NCBI RefSeq assembly: GCF_003955755.1
Contig: NZ_CP034465.1
Coordinates: 2,288,001 to 2,352,000, forward strand
Reading direction: 5' to 3'
Source of the DNA: Jeotgalibaca ciconiae
GTDB lineage: Bacteria; Bacillota; Bacilli; Lactobacillales; Aerococcaceae
DNA length: 64,000 nucleotides
Shown: positions 1 through 8,382 of the stretch, one piece after another
Layout: each line of letters starts with the position of its first letter
Numbering within the stretch: position 1 is the stretch's first letter
Translations under genes and position numbers: made by a program
The notes under the pieces: generated by a model
The model's database searches: none
Seen by the model: only the letters and a program-made list of their open reading frames with translations
What the model was told of the DNA's origin: nothing

Positions 1-1274
1 TTTAGGTTCCATTGTCCGCGTTCATTATTATAGTAGTCTATGTAATCATCTACTATTGCTCGTAACTCTTCTAAATGGACACAACTTTTATACTCCATTT
101 CATCTTTCAAATGACCAAAGAACGACTCTTGAGGAGCGTTGTCCCAACAATTACCTCTTCTAGACATGGACTGTCCTAAGTCATTATCCGCCAACTTCTT
201 ATGGAATTTAGGACTCGTATAGTGCACGCCCTGATCTGAATGGATAAAGGCATCTTTGTGTAACGTTGCGCCGTGGGCGCTCATTAATACATCAATGGTA
301 GTTAATGAGATAGCTAGTTTTAGGTTATCAGATACATAGTGAGCGAGTATCTCTTTCGTCGTGCCGTCTTTAATGGTCGACAAATAACCCATAAATCCAT
401 TGGCTCCAGGTAAATAAGTGATATCAGTTAAGAGAACTTTATGAGCTATTCCTTGGACAAATTGACGCTCCAATTTATTCTCAACAGTGTGGTGTTCTTT
501 GGTAGCTTTCGCCATTCTCTTATAGGGGTTCGCTTTACGAATGGGGCAGAAAATATGAAATTTCCTCATCAAGCGCTGGACCTTTTTACGATTGACTGTC
601 ATTCCTAGAATATTCTTGAAATACATGACAATACTACGAGAGCCTTTCTTGTAACCACGGTAGCTATAGGCGTTTTCAATTTGGATTCTCCAAGCTTGAT
701 CTTCCTCTTCTCGTACGTTTCTCTGGGCTAAGCCCTTTAAATAATTGTAATAACCTGAGCGAGAAACCTCCAGCGTTTCACATGCATCTATAATCGTTCC
801 TGTGTATGAACCATCTGTTTTCATTCTATGGATTCTTGCGAAGGTTTCACTAGTCTTTTCGCTGTTTTCTAGCCTCCTTTCGCTCCATTCTGATTTTTTT
901 AACAATTCATTTTCCTGCTCTAATAATGAAATTTTAGCTTGTAACTTTTCAATTTGTTGTTCAGGTGTTCGTTCAGTCTTTCGCGGTCTGCCTGAACGGT
1001 TTTGTCGAGTGTCTTTCAATGCCAAAACACCATTATCACGATATCTTTTTCGCCATTTCTTAGCGAATGCTTTTATCCGGCTTTCACCAAGCATTTCCGG
1101 ATCAAATCCTGCTTCAATAAATATTTGTTTAGCCGTTTTTGAATCCAATGATTCTGAAACAAAATGGCGTTTGAATTCATCGGAATAAGTAATGCTTTTC
1201 TCTGATACATTTTTAACGTACGGATTTCTTCTCAAAACTCGAATTTGTTCCGATGTAAAAATTAACTTTGACAT
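1..1274 (-). CDS. IS3-family transposase (partial, C-terminus outside window)
   Basis: The start codon is at 1274 and the reading frame stays open to the window edge, so roughly the last 17 residues of the 441-residue protein are missing. The visible part carries the N-terminal helix-turn-helix region, a Leu/Glu-rich coiled coil around residues 105-127 and the rve integrase core. The catalytic triad expected from copy 2 (D284, D347, E383) is inside the visible part. Like copy 2 it is one continuous frame, without the orfA/orfB frameshift common in IS3 elements. It should be functional if the missing end is intact. Confidence 0.9.
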   Translation of the reverse strand, partial: MSKLIFTSEQIRVLRRNPYVKNVSEKSITYSDEFKRHFVSESLDSKTAKQIFIEAGFDPEMLGESRIKAFAKKWRKRYRDNGVLALKDTRQNRSGRPRKTERTPEQQIEKLQAKISLLEQENELLKKSEWSERRLENSEKTSETFARIHRMKTDGSYTGTIIDACETLEVSRSGYYNYLKGLAQRNVREEEDQAWRIQIENAYSYRGYKKGSRSIVMYFKNILGMTVNRKKVQRLMRKFHIFCPIRKANPYKRMAKATKEHHTVENKLERQFVQGIAHKVLLTDITYLPGANGFMGYLSTIKDGTTKEILAHYVSDNLKLAISLTTIDVLMSAHGATLHKDAFIHSDQGVHYTSPKFHKKLADNDLGQSMSRRGNCWDNAPQESFFGHLKDEMEYKSCVHLEELRAIVDDYIDYYNNERGQWNL

Positions 1275-1445
1275 TTAGCGGCTCCTTTCTGCACGTAGTG
1301 CAGTTAATATGAATTGTGGTTTAATGAATGGAGCAATACTACTTCAATTCAAACGTTAACGTATTTTCCTCTATTCATAAGTATACAAAAACAAACCCTA
1401 TAGAAGGGCACTTTTTTTAGTGTCCATTCTATAGGGTCCATTTTA
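1..1445 (-). mobile_element. IS3-family insertion sequence, copy 1 (cut by window edge)
   Basis: This is a near-identical copy of the complete element at 33997-35532; base n here corresponds to base n+34087 there. One difference was seen, C at 835-836 versus T in copy 2, which changes residue Lys150 to Arg. The right terminal inverted repeat ends at 1445 (GGGTCCATTTTA). The left terminus lies outside the window. The base run after it, GTC, would be one side of a 3-bp target duplication if the element behaves like copy 2. Confidence 0.9.
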
Positions 1446-1494
1446 GTCTCAGGGTAGTGGGTTTTTCTAATCTAGAATAGAACTATTTCGGTAA

Positions 1495-1640
1495 TCTCAT
1501 CTAGTGGACAGCGTGGGTGGCCCTCACTAAATGAGATAAACACTGATTCTCGTCTAGTGGAAACTTGAGCATGACTCACTAGATGAGATTCACTGTTATT
1601 ATCATCCAGTAAACGCTAGAAAGATTCCCACTAGATGAAA
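1495..1640. repeat. Three tandem hairpins built on TCATCTAGTG
   Basis: Three successive inverted repeats have related arms: TCTCATCTAGTG with CTCACTAAATGAGA, then TCTCGTCTAGTGG with TCACTAGATGAGA, then TCATCCAGT with CACTAGATGA. The same stem family reappears at 58085-58177. No ORF or promoter was seen in the array. It lies between the IS3 copy and a diverged repeat end module and is probably the core of an older intergenic element that the IS interrupted. Confidence 0.7.
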
Positions 1641-1651
1641 TTATACAGAAA

Positions 1652-1770
1652 CATCATCTTGCACGCCTCGCTGCAAGATGATGCATACCATTTAATCAAC
1701 CAGCTGAAGCAGGAAGTCTGCCGAAAATTTTCTTGTACTCGTACAAAGCAAAATTGGCCGCTTTTCTAAT
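1652..1770 (+). repeat. Diverged right-end module of the dispersed terminator-associated repeat
   Basis: It begins with a perfect 12-bp stem (CATCATCTTGCA at 1652-1663 pairing with 1672-1683). It then shows blocks shared with the 208-bp repeat: a CTCGCTGC-like run, GCATA plus ATCAACC, GCTGAAGC, GAAGTCT and a terminal CCGCTTTTCTAAT. In the intact repeats that terminus reads CCGCTTTTCTTAT. Divergence is clearly higher than among copies A-E, so this is an old member. It abuts the 3' end of the GNAT gene. Confidence 0.6.
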
Positions 1771-2203
1771 CTAATATTTTTATCATGTCGTGATGCAGGA
1801 TTCCTGCTTCTGAATATTCTTCACTATTGATCGTATATCCTAGCCGATCATAGAAAGGAAGAGCATGGTTCTGGGCTCCTAAAACAATGCTTGTCGCATC
1901 CTTCTCTCTTGCAATTCTTTCTAGCTCCAACATAAGATATTTTCCGTAATGTTTTCCACGTTCTTTTTTTAGTACAGCGACTCTTTGAACTTTGTATTGA
2001 TTCGTTTCTAATGGAAGCAGCCGTGCTGTTACAACTGCCTTCTCTTTCTTATATCCAACAACATGAATACATCGTTCTTCTTTATCGTCAATTTCAATAT
2101 CAGGGGAGACGTTCTGTTCCTCAATAAAAACAATCCTCCTTATTTGAAGAGAATCTTCATATATAGGGGATGAGATTGTCATTGTATTTTTAAATAGCAG
2201 CAT
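1766..2203 (-). CDS. GNAT family N-acetyltransferase (YjcF/ElaA-like)
   Basis: The 145-residue protein has a complete GNAT fold pattern: an N-terminal segment IRRIVFIEEQNVSP, a beta-4 strand KVQRVAVL, the acetyl-CoA pyrophosphate-binding loop RGKHYG at residues 82-87 and the C-terminal AQNHALPFYDRLGY segment. These match the YjcF/ElaA group of small acyltransferases, whose substrates are mostly unknown. An AAAGGAGA ribosome site precedes the start. It is a single gene facing away from nox. The 3' end is overlapped by the diverged repeat end module. The family assignment is firm, but the acceptor substrate cannot be named. Confidence 0.85.
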   Translation of the reverse strand: MLLFKNTMTISSPIYEDSLQIRRIVFIEEQNVSPDIEIDDKEERCIHVVGYKKEKAVVTARLLPLETNQYKVQRVAVLKKERGKHYGKYLMLELERIAREKDATSIVLGAQNHALPFYDRLGYTINSEEYSEAGILHHDMIKILD

Positions 2204-2385
2204 ATAATATCTCCTTTCAAGTGTTGGTTATTTTATGGTACCAGTAGTTAGAAAATTAAGAAACAGTAAATTTGAAATGTTTTTTTGAAAATCTGATGCA
2301 TTTTAGTTGCAAAAGGAAATAATAAGAGTAGAATCTATATGTGGCAGACAAAAGACTAGTTGTTTGTGCAAAAATTCATTTAACT

Positions 2386-2419
2386 AAAAGACAATCGAAG
2401 TGTGCTTTCGATGTCTTTT
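2386..2419 (+). promoter_or_regulatory. Leader hairpin upstream of nox
   Basis: The arms AAAAGACAATCGAAG (2386-2400) and CTTTCGATGTCTTTT (2405-2419) pair with one bulge around a TGTG loop. A further T-rich stretch follows, about 35 nt before the nox start. It could be a leader attenuator or an RNA-stabilising hairpin. Just upstream, 2364-2383 (TTGTGCAAAAATTCATTTAA) loosely resembles a Rex operator half. Confidence 0.4.
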
Positions 2420-2457
2420 GTTCGAAATAGAACAATTCATATTTAGGAGGAAACACA

Positions 2458-3870
2458 ATGAAAATCGCAGTTGTGGGTTGTACACATGCTGGTACATCAG
2501 CAGTTAAAACTATATTATCTGAAAATCCAACCGCAGAGGTAACGGTATACGAAAGAAATGACAATGTGTCGTTCTTATCATGTGGGATTGCACTATATGT
2601 AGGTGGAGTTGTTAAAGATCCAGCAGGTTTATTCTATTCAAATCCGGACGAATTAAAATCCATGGGTGCAGATGTTCGTATGGAACATAACGTTACAAAT
2701 ATCGATGTTAATAAAAAGACGCTTTCTGTAGAAAACCTAAAAACAGGTGAGTTTTTCGATGATTCTTATGATAAATTAGTACTTACAACAGGTTCTTGGC
2801 CAATCATTCCTCCAATTCCAGGAATTGAGAGCAAGAATGTTGTTTTATGTAAAAACTATAATCAAGCAAAAGAGATTATTGCTCGTAAAACAGATAAGAA
2901 AAAAATTACAGTTGTTGGTGGAGGCTACATTGGTATTGAATTAGTAGAAGCCTTTGCAAATGATAACAAAGAAGTTACTTTGGTTGATGGATTAGATCGC
3001 GTATTGAATAAATATCTAGATCATGAATTTACTTCTGTTCTTGAAGAAGAAATTAAAAATCACAATGTAAAAATCCAACTGAATGAAATGGTTCAAGGAT
3101 TCACTGACAATGAAGCTGGAGATATGACTACTGTTGTAACAAGCGGTGGTGAATATGAATCAGAATTAGTAATCTTGTGTGTCGGCTTTAAACCAAGCAC
3201 GGAACTAGTTAAAGATCAAGTTGACATGATGCCAAATGGTGCAATCATTGTTGATGACTATATGCGTACAAGCGCACCGGATGTTTTTGCTGCTGGAGAT
3301 AGTTGTGCAGTGAACTACAATCCAACAGGTGGTCATGCATATATTCCATTAGCAACAAATGCAGTTCGTATGGGATTCTTGGTTGGTAAAAACATTGATG
3401 GACCAAAAGTTAAATACCGTGGTACACAATCTACTTCTGGATTACATTTATTCGGATTCAATATCGGTTCTACTGGTGTGACTGATTCAAGTGCAAAAGC
3501 ATTTGGTTTGGAAACAAGTTCAGTACTATTCGAAGATTTCTATCGTCCAGAATTCATGCCAACAAATGAAAAAATCTTAATGAAACTTGTTTATGAAAAA
3601 GATACATTACGTATTGTGGGTGGACAAGTAATGTCTAAGTATGACGTTACACAATCTGCTAATACACTTTCTTTAGCAATCCAAGCTCGTATGACAATTG
3701 AAGATTTAGCTCTAGTTGACTTCTTCTTCCAACCTCATTTTGACCGTCCTTGGAACTATTTGAATCTAGTTGCGCAAAAAGCATTAGAACAAGAAAACAT
3801 GATCAGTAAAGTAGATGTTGAGAGTTTCGATGCAGCAGCAGAACATGCTGAAAAAACAGTAAGTGAATAA
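2458..3870 (+). CDS. nox: NADH oxidase, FAD-dependent (H2O-forming type)
   Basis: The 470-residue flavoprotein belongs to the pyridine nucleotide-disulfide oxidoreductase class III group. Visible elements are the N-terminal FAD Rossmann motif (MKIAVVGCTHAGTS), the single redox-active cysteine C42 in SFLSCGIALY, an NAD-binding Rossmann motif VVGGGYIGIE near residue 155-164, and a second FAD-contact motif FAAGDSC near 276. A lone Cys42 is characteristic of NADH oxidase/peroxidase enzymes, and the SCGIALYVGG context fits the water-forming oxidase that recycles NAD+ and removes O2 in lactic acid bacteria. AGGAGG precedes the start. It is monocistronic, with its own terminator at 3882. CoA-disulfide reductase is a less likely alternative. 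Confidence 0.88.
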   Translation: MKIAVVGCTHAGTSAVKTILSENPTAEVTVYERNDNVSFLSCGIALYVGGVVKDPAGLFYSNPDELKSMGADVRMEHNVTNIDVNKKTLSVENLKTGEFFDDSYDKLVLTTGSWPIIPPIPGIESKNVVLCKNYNQAKEIIARKTDKKKITVVGGGYIGIELVEAFANDNKEVTLVDGLDRVLNKYLDHEFTSVLEEEIKNHNVKIQLNEMVQGFTDNEAGDMTTVVTSGGEYESELVILCVGFKPSTELVKDQVDMMPNGAIIVDDYMRTSAPDVFAAGDSCAVNYNPTGGHAYIPLATNAVRMGFLVGKNIDGPKVKYRGTQSTSGLHLFGFNIGSTGVTDSSAKAFGLETSSVLFEDFYRPEFMPTNEKILMKLVYEKDTLRIVGGQVMSKYDVTQSANTLSLAIQARMTIEDLALVDFFFQPHFDRPWNYLNLVAQKALEQENMISKVDVESFDAAAEHAEKTVSE

Positions 3871-3881
3871 TTAAAAAGTGG

Positions 3882-3916
3882 GAACGAATCGGGATGATAC
3901 TGATTCGTTCTTTTTC
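3882..3916 (+). terminator. Intrinsic terminator of nox
   Basis: The stem GAACGAATC / GATTCGTTC is followed by TTTTTC. The tandem repeat block starts 3 bases after the T-tract. Confidence 0.85.
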
Positions 3917-3918
3917 TG

Positions 3919-4217
3919 CTTCGGTATTTCTTCCAGTCTACGAGTGGCTCCCGCGTTTCCTCACACTCTGTTTTAAATGTGTTCGAAAACGCAGCCACTC
4001 TATGACTTCAGAAATTCCTGTGAGGTGTAAACACCTCTTCGGTATTTCTTCCAGTCTACGAGTGGCTCCCCGCGTTTCCTCACACTCTGTTTTAAATATG
4101 TTCGAAAACGCAGCAACTCTATGACTTCAGAAATTCCTGTGAGGTGTAAACACCTCTTCGGTATTTCTTCCAGTCTACGAGTGGCTCCCCGCGTTTCCTC
4201 ACACTCTGTTTTAAAGT
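3919..4217 (+). repeat. Tandem repeat, 118-119 bp unit, about 2.5 copies
   Basis: Unit starts are at 3919, 4037 and 4156. The third unit is cut after about 62 bp at TCTGTTTTAAA. Units differ by a few substitutions and one C insertion, so the duplication is recent. Short ORFs on both strands run through the block because the unit is nearly a multiple of three; nothing supports translation. The segment CCCGCGTTTCCTCACACTCT is clearly related to two segments in 20375-20520 (CCCGCATTTCATCGCACTCT), so both belong to one dispersed family placed downstream of terminators. Confidence 0.85.
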
Positions 4218-4289
4218 GCTTGTTTTTTTTTAGTTTTGAGGGCATAATACGATTAACAAATTATATACATTAAAGGGGAAAAATGATTT

Positions 4290-5657
4290 ATGAATGCAGA
4301 TCCTGATAGTCAGATGTTAATATGGCAAATTTTGTTAATAATCGTTCTGACATTGATTAATGCTTTTTTTGCGTCGTCTGAGATTGCTTTTGTATCTTTA
4401 AACAAAAATAAAGTTGCAAACGAAGCGATTAAAGGAGATGAAAAAGCTCGGAAAATACTCGCCTTGTTAGACAACTCAGATGATTTTTTAGCAACCATTC
4501 AAGTTGCGATTACTTTTGCGGGTTTTCTTTCGAGTGCTGCAGCTGCCAATACGTTTGCAAGCAAGTTAGAACCGCTCCTTGTTAATATACCAGGCGGAAA
4601 GCAAACGTCTATTCTGATTGTTACATTACTATTGTCCTATGTTACGCTTGTTTTTGGAGAGTTGTTACCAAAACAAATTGGCATGCAAGTTCCAGAAAAA
4701 ATTGCTTATGCAGGCGCTGGATTTATTACAACCGTTCAGAAAGTTTTAAAACCTTTTATTCGGTTCTTATCTTTTTCAACAAGTCTATTACAAAAAGTAA
4801 CGCCTATTAAATTTGATGAAAACCGAGACCTATATACGCGTGATGAAGTAAGTGGATTATTAGAACGAAGCAGTACGGAAGGCGCCATTGAAGCTGCTGA
4901 ATTCAGTATGTTAAAAGGTGTTTTAGAAATGGATAATAAGATGGCGCGTGAAGTTATGGTGCCTCGAACAGATACGTTCATGTTGGATCTGCAAGAGAAT
5001 ACTTATGAAAATATCCAAAAGGCATTAAATTCACCGTATACAAGAATCCCTGTTTATGATGACGACAAAGACGATATTGTCGGGGTACTTCATTTGAAAA
5101 ACTTATTAAAAGAATCTCGCCATACGCCTTTAGAAGAAATTAATTTAAGAAAAATATTGAATGCGCCGTTGTTTGTTCCAGAAACCATATCAACAGATGA
5201 ATTAATGTCTTTTCTGAAAAAGAGTCATAACCAACTTGCGATTCTATATGACGAGTATGGCGGTGTAGTTGGGATTGCTACATTAGAAGATATATTAGAG
5301 GAAATCGTGGGAGACATTGCCGATGAGTACGATGAAAAATATGTATTGATCGAAAAAATTAGAGAAGGCTACTATGAAGTAGATGGGGTAACACCGATTT
5401 ATCGCTTCAATGATTTTTTCAATACAAATATCGAAACTGCGTTAGTGGATACCATTGCTGGTTATGTATTAACGGAATTAGGTGATTTCCCTGTGGATGG
5501 TGAAATCAAGAGTATTGAAATGGAAGGAATGCGGTTATCAGCACTTGAATTTGATAATCGTCGCCTTGCAAAGATTGGGGTAGAGTATTTAAAAAATACG
5601 CCTCGTACCATACAAGATCGGTTAGTTGTAGAGGATATACCAAAACAAACCAATTAG
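4290..5657 (+). CDS. CNNM-domain/CBS/CorC_HlyC membrane protein (hemolysin family)
   Basis: The 455-residue protein has the classic three-part layout. The N-terminal DUF21/CNNM membrane domain (about residues 1-200) begins with the hydrophobic segment LIWQILLIIVLTLINAFF followed by ASSEIAF. A CBS pair follows (about 215-335; MVPRTDTF, then YDEYGGVVGIATLEDILEEI). The C-terminal CorC_HlyC domain spans about 350-435. Family members are magnesium/cobalt efflux or resistance factors, and the name hemolysin is historical. The start at 4290 is preceded by AAAGGGG; an ATG at 4283 is out of frame and stops after seven codons. The gene stands alone between two repeat blocks. Confidence 0.88.
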   Translation: MNADPDSQMLIWQILLIIVLTLINAFFASSEIAFVSLNKNKVANEAIKGDEKARKILALLDNSDDFLATIQVAITFAGFLSSAAAANTFASKLEPLLVNIPGGKQTSILIVTLLLSYVTLVFGELLPKQIGMQVPEKIAYAGAGFITTVQKVLKPFIRFLSFSTSLLQKVTPIKFDENRDLYTRDEVSGLLERSSTEGAIEAAEFSMLKGVLEMDNKMAREVMVPRTDTFMLDLQENTYENIQKALNSPYTRIPVYDDDKDDIVGVLHLKNLLKESRHTPLEEINLRKILNAPLFVPETISTDELMSFLKKSHNQLAILYDEYGGVVGIATLEDILEEIVGDIADEYDEKYVLIEKIREGYYEVDGVTPIYRFNDFFNTNIETALVDTIAGYVLTELGDFPVDGEIKSIEMEGMRLSALEFDNRRLAKIGVEYLKNTPRTIQDRLVVEDIPKQTN

Positions 5658-5668
5658 AATAATATGTC

Positions 5669-5706
5669 AAAAAAATCTGGCGTCCGTTATGGAAGCTAGA
5701 TTTTTT
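5669..5706 (+). terminator. Intrinsic terminator of the CNNM gene
   Basis: AAAAAATCTGGC pairs with GCTAGATTTTTT across a short loop and ends in a T-tract. A diverged repeat begins at 5709, immediately after TTTTTTGT. Confidence 0.75.
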
Positions 5707-5708
5707 GT

Positions 5709-5792
5709 AGAGTAGAATAAGTTTTTTGCCATCAATGTCTGGCGATTCAAGCCTGTCTCAAAGAAATTAGATGAATTGTACCCATTGTGCAC
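5709..5792 (+). repeat. Diverged left-end module of the dispersed terminator-associated repeat
   Basis: It starts AGAGTAGAATAAG right after the terminator T-tract and continues with GCCATCAATGTCT, which is identical to the 208-bp repeats. Looser similarity follows: CAAG, CCTG, a GAAA-rich run, AGAT and CCCATTG. It has the same position and polarity as the intact copies, so it looks like an old member whose right half was replaced by the hairpin array that follows. Confidence 0.6.
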
Positions 5793-5841
5793 TTTTCTAT
5801 AAGAGTTTTGGTTTACCAATATGGATATTTTTATAGAAACA

Positions 5842-5985
5842 GATGTTCAAATAGAATTTGGGGGCTGAACATCTTTATTTTTTAAAAATACTGATGTTCA
5901 ATAGGAAATTTCCCCCTGAACAACGTTAATCTAAAAAAATAAAGACATTCAGCTTGAAAAAGGAGCTTGAACGTCTTTATTTTTG
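5842..5985. repeat. Three tandem hairpins built on GTTCA/TGAAC
   Basis: There are three inverted repeats: GATGTTCA / TGAACATC (5842-5873), TGTTCA / TGAACA (5894-5921) and AAAGACATTCAGCT / AGCTTGAACGTCTTT (5941-5979). The first and third are followed by T-rich runs, so they could also terminate transcription. The arrangement parallels the arrays at 1495, 27282, 58085 and 62536 but with a different stem sequence. There is no ORF in 5658-6222. Confidence 0.65.
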
Positions 5986-6028
5986 AGAATCCCAGACCGA
6001 GGTGTTCTAATAAATGAAATTCCCTTAC

Positions 6029-6057
6029 TTGTTAGATAGGCAACTTTCCGATATAAT
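6029..6057 (+). promoter_or_regulatory. Promoter of prfC
   Basis: -35 TTGTTA (6029-6034) and -10 TATAAT (6052-6057) are separated by 17 bp. This gives a leader of roughly 160 nt before prfC. Confidence 0.7.
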
Positions 6058-6222
6058 AACAAAGGCAAGTTTTGAGAGACGTTTTAATATACTGACTCAT
6101 TTATATTCAATATATTTAAAGTGAAAAGAGTGAATGATAAGGAAATTGGAGAAAGTAAGCATACGACCTTGATACAATAAAAGATTCATATTTATGATGT
6201 TAAGGAATAGAAAGGATTAATT

Positions 6223-7800
6223 ATGAAACAAACAATCGCAGATAAAGTTAAAACAAGAAAAACTTTTGCAATTATCTCCCATCCGGATGCGGGGAAGACA
6301 ACCATAACAGAACAGTTATTGCTTTTTGGGGGAGCTATCCGTCAAGCAGGGACTGTTAAAGGGAAAAAATCAGGAAAATTTGCTAAATCAGACTGGATGG
6401 AAATCGAAAAGCAACGTGGAATCTCTGTAACTAGTTCGGTGATGCAAGTTGATTACGATGGTTTGCAAATCAATATTTTGGATACTCCTGGTCATGAGGA
6501 CTTTTCAGAAGACACTTATCGTACATTAATGGCAGTAGACAGTGCAGTCATGGTTATTGACAGCGGGAAAGGTATTGAACCTCAGACGAAAAAACTTTTT
6601 AAAGTTTGTCGTATGAGAGGAATTCCCATCTTTACATTTATTAACAAATTGGACCGTGATGGGAGAGAACCATTGGATTTAATTACAGAATTGGAAGAAG
6701 TATTAGAAATCGATGCTTATCCAATGAATTGGCCAATGGGAATGGGAAAAGGCTTCTTAGGTATTTACGATATCTATAATAATCGCGTTGAGCTTACTCA
6801 CCCTGAACAAAATGGTGGCAATGATTTCTTACCTATTAATGAAGATGGTGCAATCGATGGTGACTTTGAAATAACAAAGTCAAGTACTTACACGCAAGCG
6901 ATGGAAGATGTTCTTTTGTTGAAAGAAGCAGGGAATGAGTTTTCTGAAGAGGCGATCGCAAAGGGAGAATTGACACCAGTATTCTTTGGGTCAGCGTTAA
7001 CAGGCTTTGGAGTACACACTTTCTTGGATGCTTACATTGATTTTGCTCCAAGTCCAAGTGCTCATAAAACAGAGTCAGGTGAAATCGTTGAACCAGGAAA
7101 AGAAGAATTATCTGGTTTTGTATTTAAAATTCAAGCAAACATGAACCCAGCTCACCGAGATCGAATTGCATTTGTTCGAATTTGTTCAGGCGAGTTTGAG
7201 CCGGGGATGGATGTCATTGTCAATCGTACAAGCAAAAAGATGAAGCTGGCTCATACGACACAATTTATGGCTGATTCAAGAGAGAATGTAAAGAGTGCAG
7301 TAGCTGGAGATATCATTGGACTTTATGATACCGGTAATTTGCAAATTGGGGATACCATTTATGAAGGAAAAGAGCCTCTTCAATTTGAAGCGTTGCCTCA
7401 ATTTACTCCAGAATTATTCATGAAGGTAACTCCTAAAAATGTAATGAAGCAAAAGTCCTTCTACAAAGGGATTCAACAATTGGTTCAAGAAGGAGCCATT
7501 CAGCTTTATAAAACGTATCATACAGAAGAGTTTATTCTTGGAGCAGTGGGGCAACTGCAATTTGAAGTATTTGAATATCGTTTGAAAAATGAATATAATT
7601 CTGAAGTGGAAATGACACCAATGGGTTCGAAAATTGCTCGTTGGATTGATGAAGAGGATTTAGATGTAAATATGTCTTCAAGTCGTAATTTACTCTGCAA
7701 GGATCGTTTTGATCATCCTGTCTTCTTGTTTGAAAATCAATTTGCGATGAGATGGTTCGAAGATAAATATCCAGATATTCATCTGACTGCATTACTGTAA
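6223..7800 (+). CDS. prfC: Peptide chain release factor 3 (GTPase)
   Basis: The 525-residue translational GTPase recycles RF1/RF2 from the ribosome after peptide release. The G1 loop SHPDAGKTT is at residues 19-27, G3 is DTPGHEDF and G4 is FINKLDRD. The [20 protein letters not shown] segment with the downstream [20 protein letters not shown] switch region is diagnostic for RF3 over EF-G or LepA. Length matches the family. A weak GAAAGGA ribosome site lies upstream. It is a single gene with its own promoter at 6029 and a bidirectional terminator shared with the convergent DUF1827 gene. Confidence 0.97.
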   Translation: MKQTIADKVKTRKTFAIISHPDAGKTTITEQLLLFGGAIRQAGTVKGKKSGKFAKSDWMEIEKQRGISVTSSVMQVDYDGLQINILDTPGHEDFSEDTYRTLMAVDSAVMVIDSGKGIEPQTKKLFKVCRMRGIPIFTFINKLDRDGREPLDLITELEEVLEIDAYPMNWPMGMGKGFLGIYDIYNNRVELTHPEQNGGNDFLPINEDGAIDGDFEITKSSTYTQAMEDVLLLKEAGNEFSEEAIAKGELTPVFFGSALTGFGVHTFLDAYIDFAPSPSAHKTESGEIVEPGKEELSGFVFKIQANMNPAHRDRIAFVRICSGEFEPGMDVIVNRTSKKMKLAHTTQFMADSRENVKSAVAGDIIGLYDTGNLQIGDTIYEGKEPLQFEALPQFTPELFMKVTPKNVMKQKSFYKGIQQLVQEGAIQLYKTYHTEEFILGAVGQLQFEVFEYRLKNEYNSEVEMTPMGSKIARWIDEEDLDVNMSSSRNLLCKDRFDHPVFLFENQFAMRWFEDKYPDIHLTALL

Positions 7801-7831
7801 AAAATAAGTTCACTTTAAATCTATACACAAT

Positions 7832-7868
7832 AAAAAAGGACCGAGAATATAAATCTCGGTCCTTTTTT
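7832..7868. terminator. Bidirectional terminator between prfC and the DUF1827 gene
   Basis: The stem AAAAAAGGACCGAGA / TCTCGGTCCTTTTTT has a 7-nt loop and T-tracts on both strands. It serves the convergent genes on either side. Confidence 0.92.
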
Positions 7869-7881
7869 ATATCCGCACAAA

Positions 7882-8175
7882 TTAAAATGCGTCTTGTTGT
7901 TCCTTAATGTATGATAGTTCAACAAAGTTATGTCCGGGCATCACTTCAACATCATCAACTGTTAATTGTAAAAGTTTATTTAAAACAAAAACTATTTCAT
8001 TTTGTTTTACTCGTCGATTACGATTTAGTAAAATGATATCTTCGTGTGTCGGGGCGCCAGTATAGATGACCGTCGTTTGTCCTAATGAAAAGACTTTAAC
8101 AATTGAAGCATCTGTGTTGGCAAGTTGTTCACGAACTAAGTCAAAATGGCTATTGGTTACATCAATTAATTTCAT
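7882..8175 (-). CDS. DUF1827 family protein
   Basis: This is a soluble protein of about 97 residues, without signal peptide or membrane segment. The N-terminal block MKLIDVTNSHFDLVREQLANTDASIVKVFS and the following VIYT segment match the DUF1827 family as I recall it from enterococci, streptococci and listeriae, where no function is known. An in-frame GTG at 8184 exists. The ATG at 8175 is preferred because GAGGGG sits about 8 nt upstream of it but abuts the GTG. It is convergent with prfC. The role is unknown. Confidence 0.75.
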   Translation of the reverse strand: MKLIDVTNSHFDLVREQLANTDASIVKVFSLGQTTVIYTGAPTHEDIILLNRNRRVKQNEIVFVLNKLLQLTVDDVEVMPGHNFVELSYIKEQQDAF

Positions 8176-8310
8176 GTGACACACCCCTCACTTAGTTAGA
8201 TTTTGTTATTAAAACTATTATAAACCTTTTCATAAAATTATAAAAGAGCAATACCTCATTCGATTGAATCAAAAATTAAGAAAAGGAAATGAAAGCTTGC
8301 TAATATAGGA

Positions 8311-8342
8311 AAAAGGGCGGAATTTAATTCCACCCTTTTTTC
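8311..8342. terminator. Terminator downstream of clpE
   Basis: GGGCGGAATT / AATTCCACCC is flanked by an A-run and a T-run, so it can act on both strands. It lies 40 bp beyond the clpE stop. Confidence 0.85.
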
Positions 8343-8382
8343 CTTTTTTGAAATTAACAGGAAGTTCATATCAAAAAAAGTT

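Noticed and set aside
802-1188. 128-residue + strand ORF, repeated at 34889-35275
   Set aside because: It is the antisense shadow of the IS3 transposase in both copies; it has no ribosome site and varies only with the transposase.
3919-4217. CRISPR array
   Set aside because: Units of 118-119 bp are contiguous with no distinct spacers, and no cas genes are present.
3894-4245. Short ORFs on both strands through the 119-bp tandem repeat
   Set aside because: They arise because a nearly in-frame tandem repeat lacks stops; there are no start signals and the frame breaks between units.
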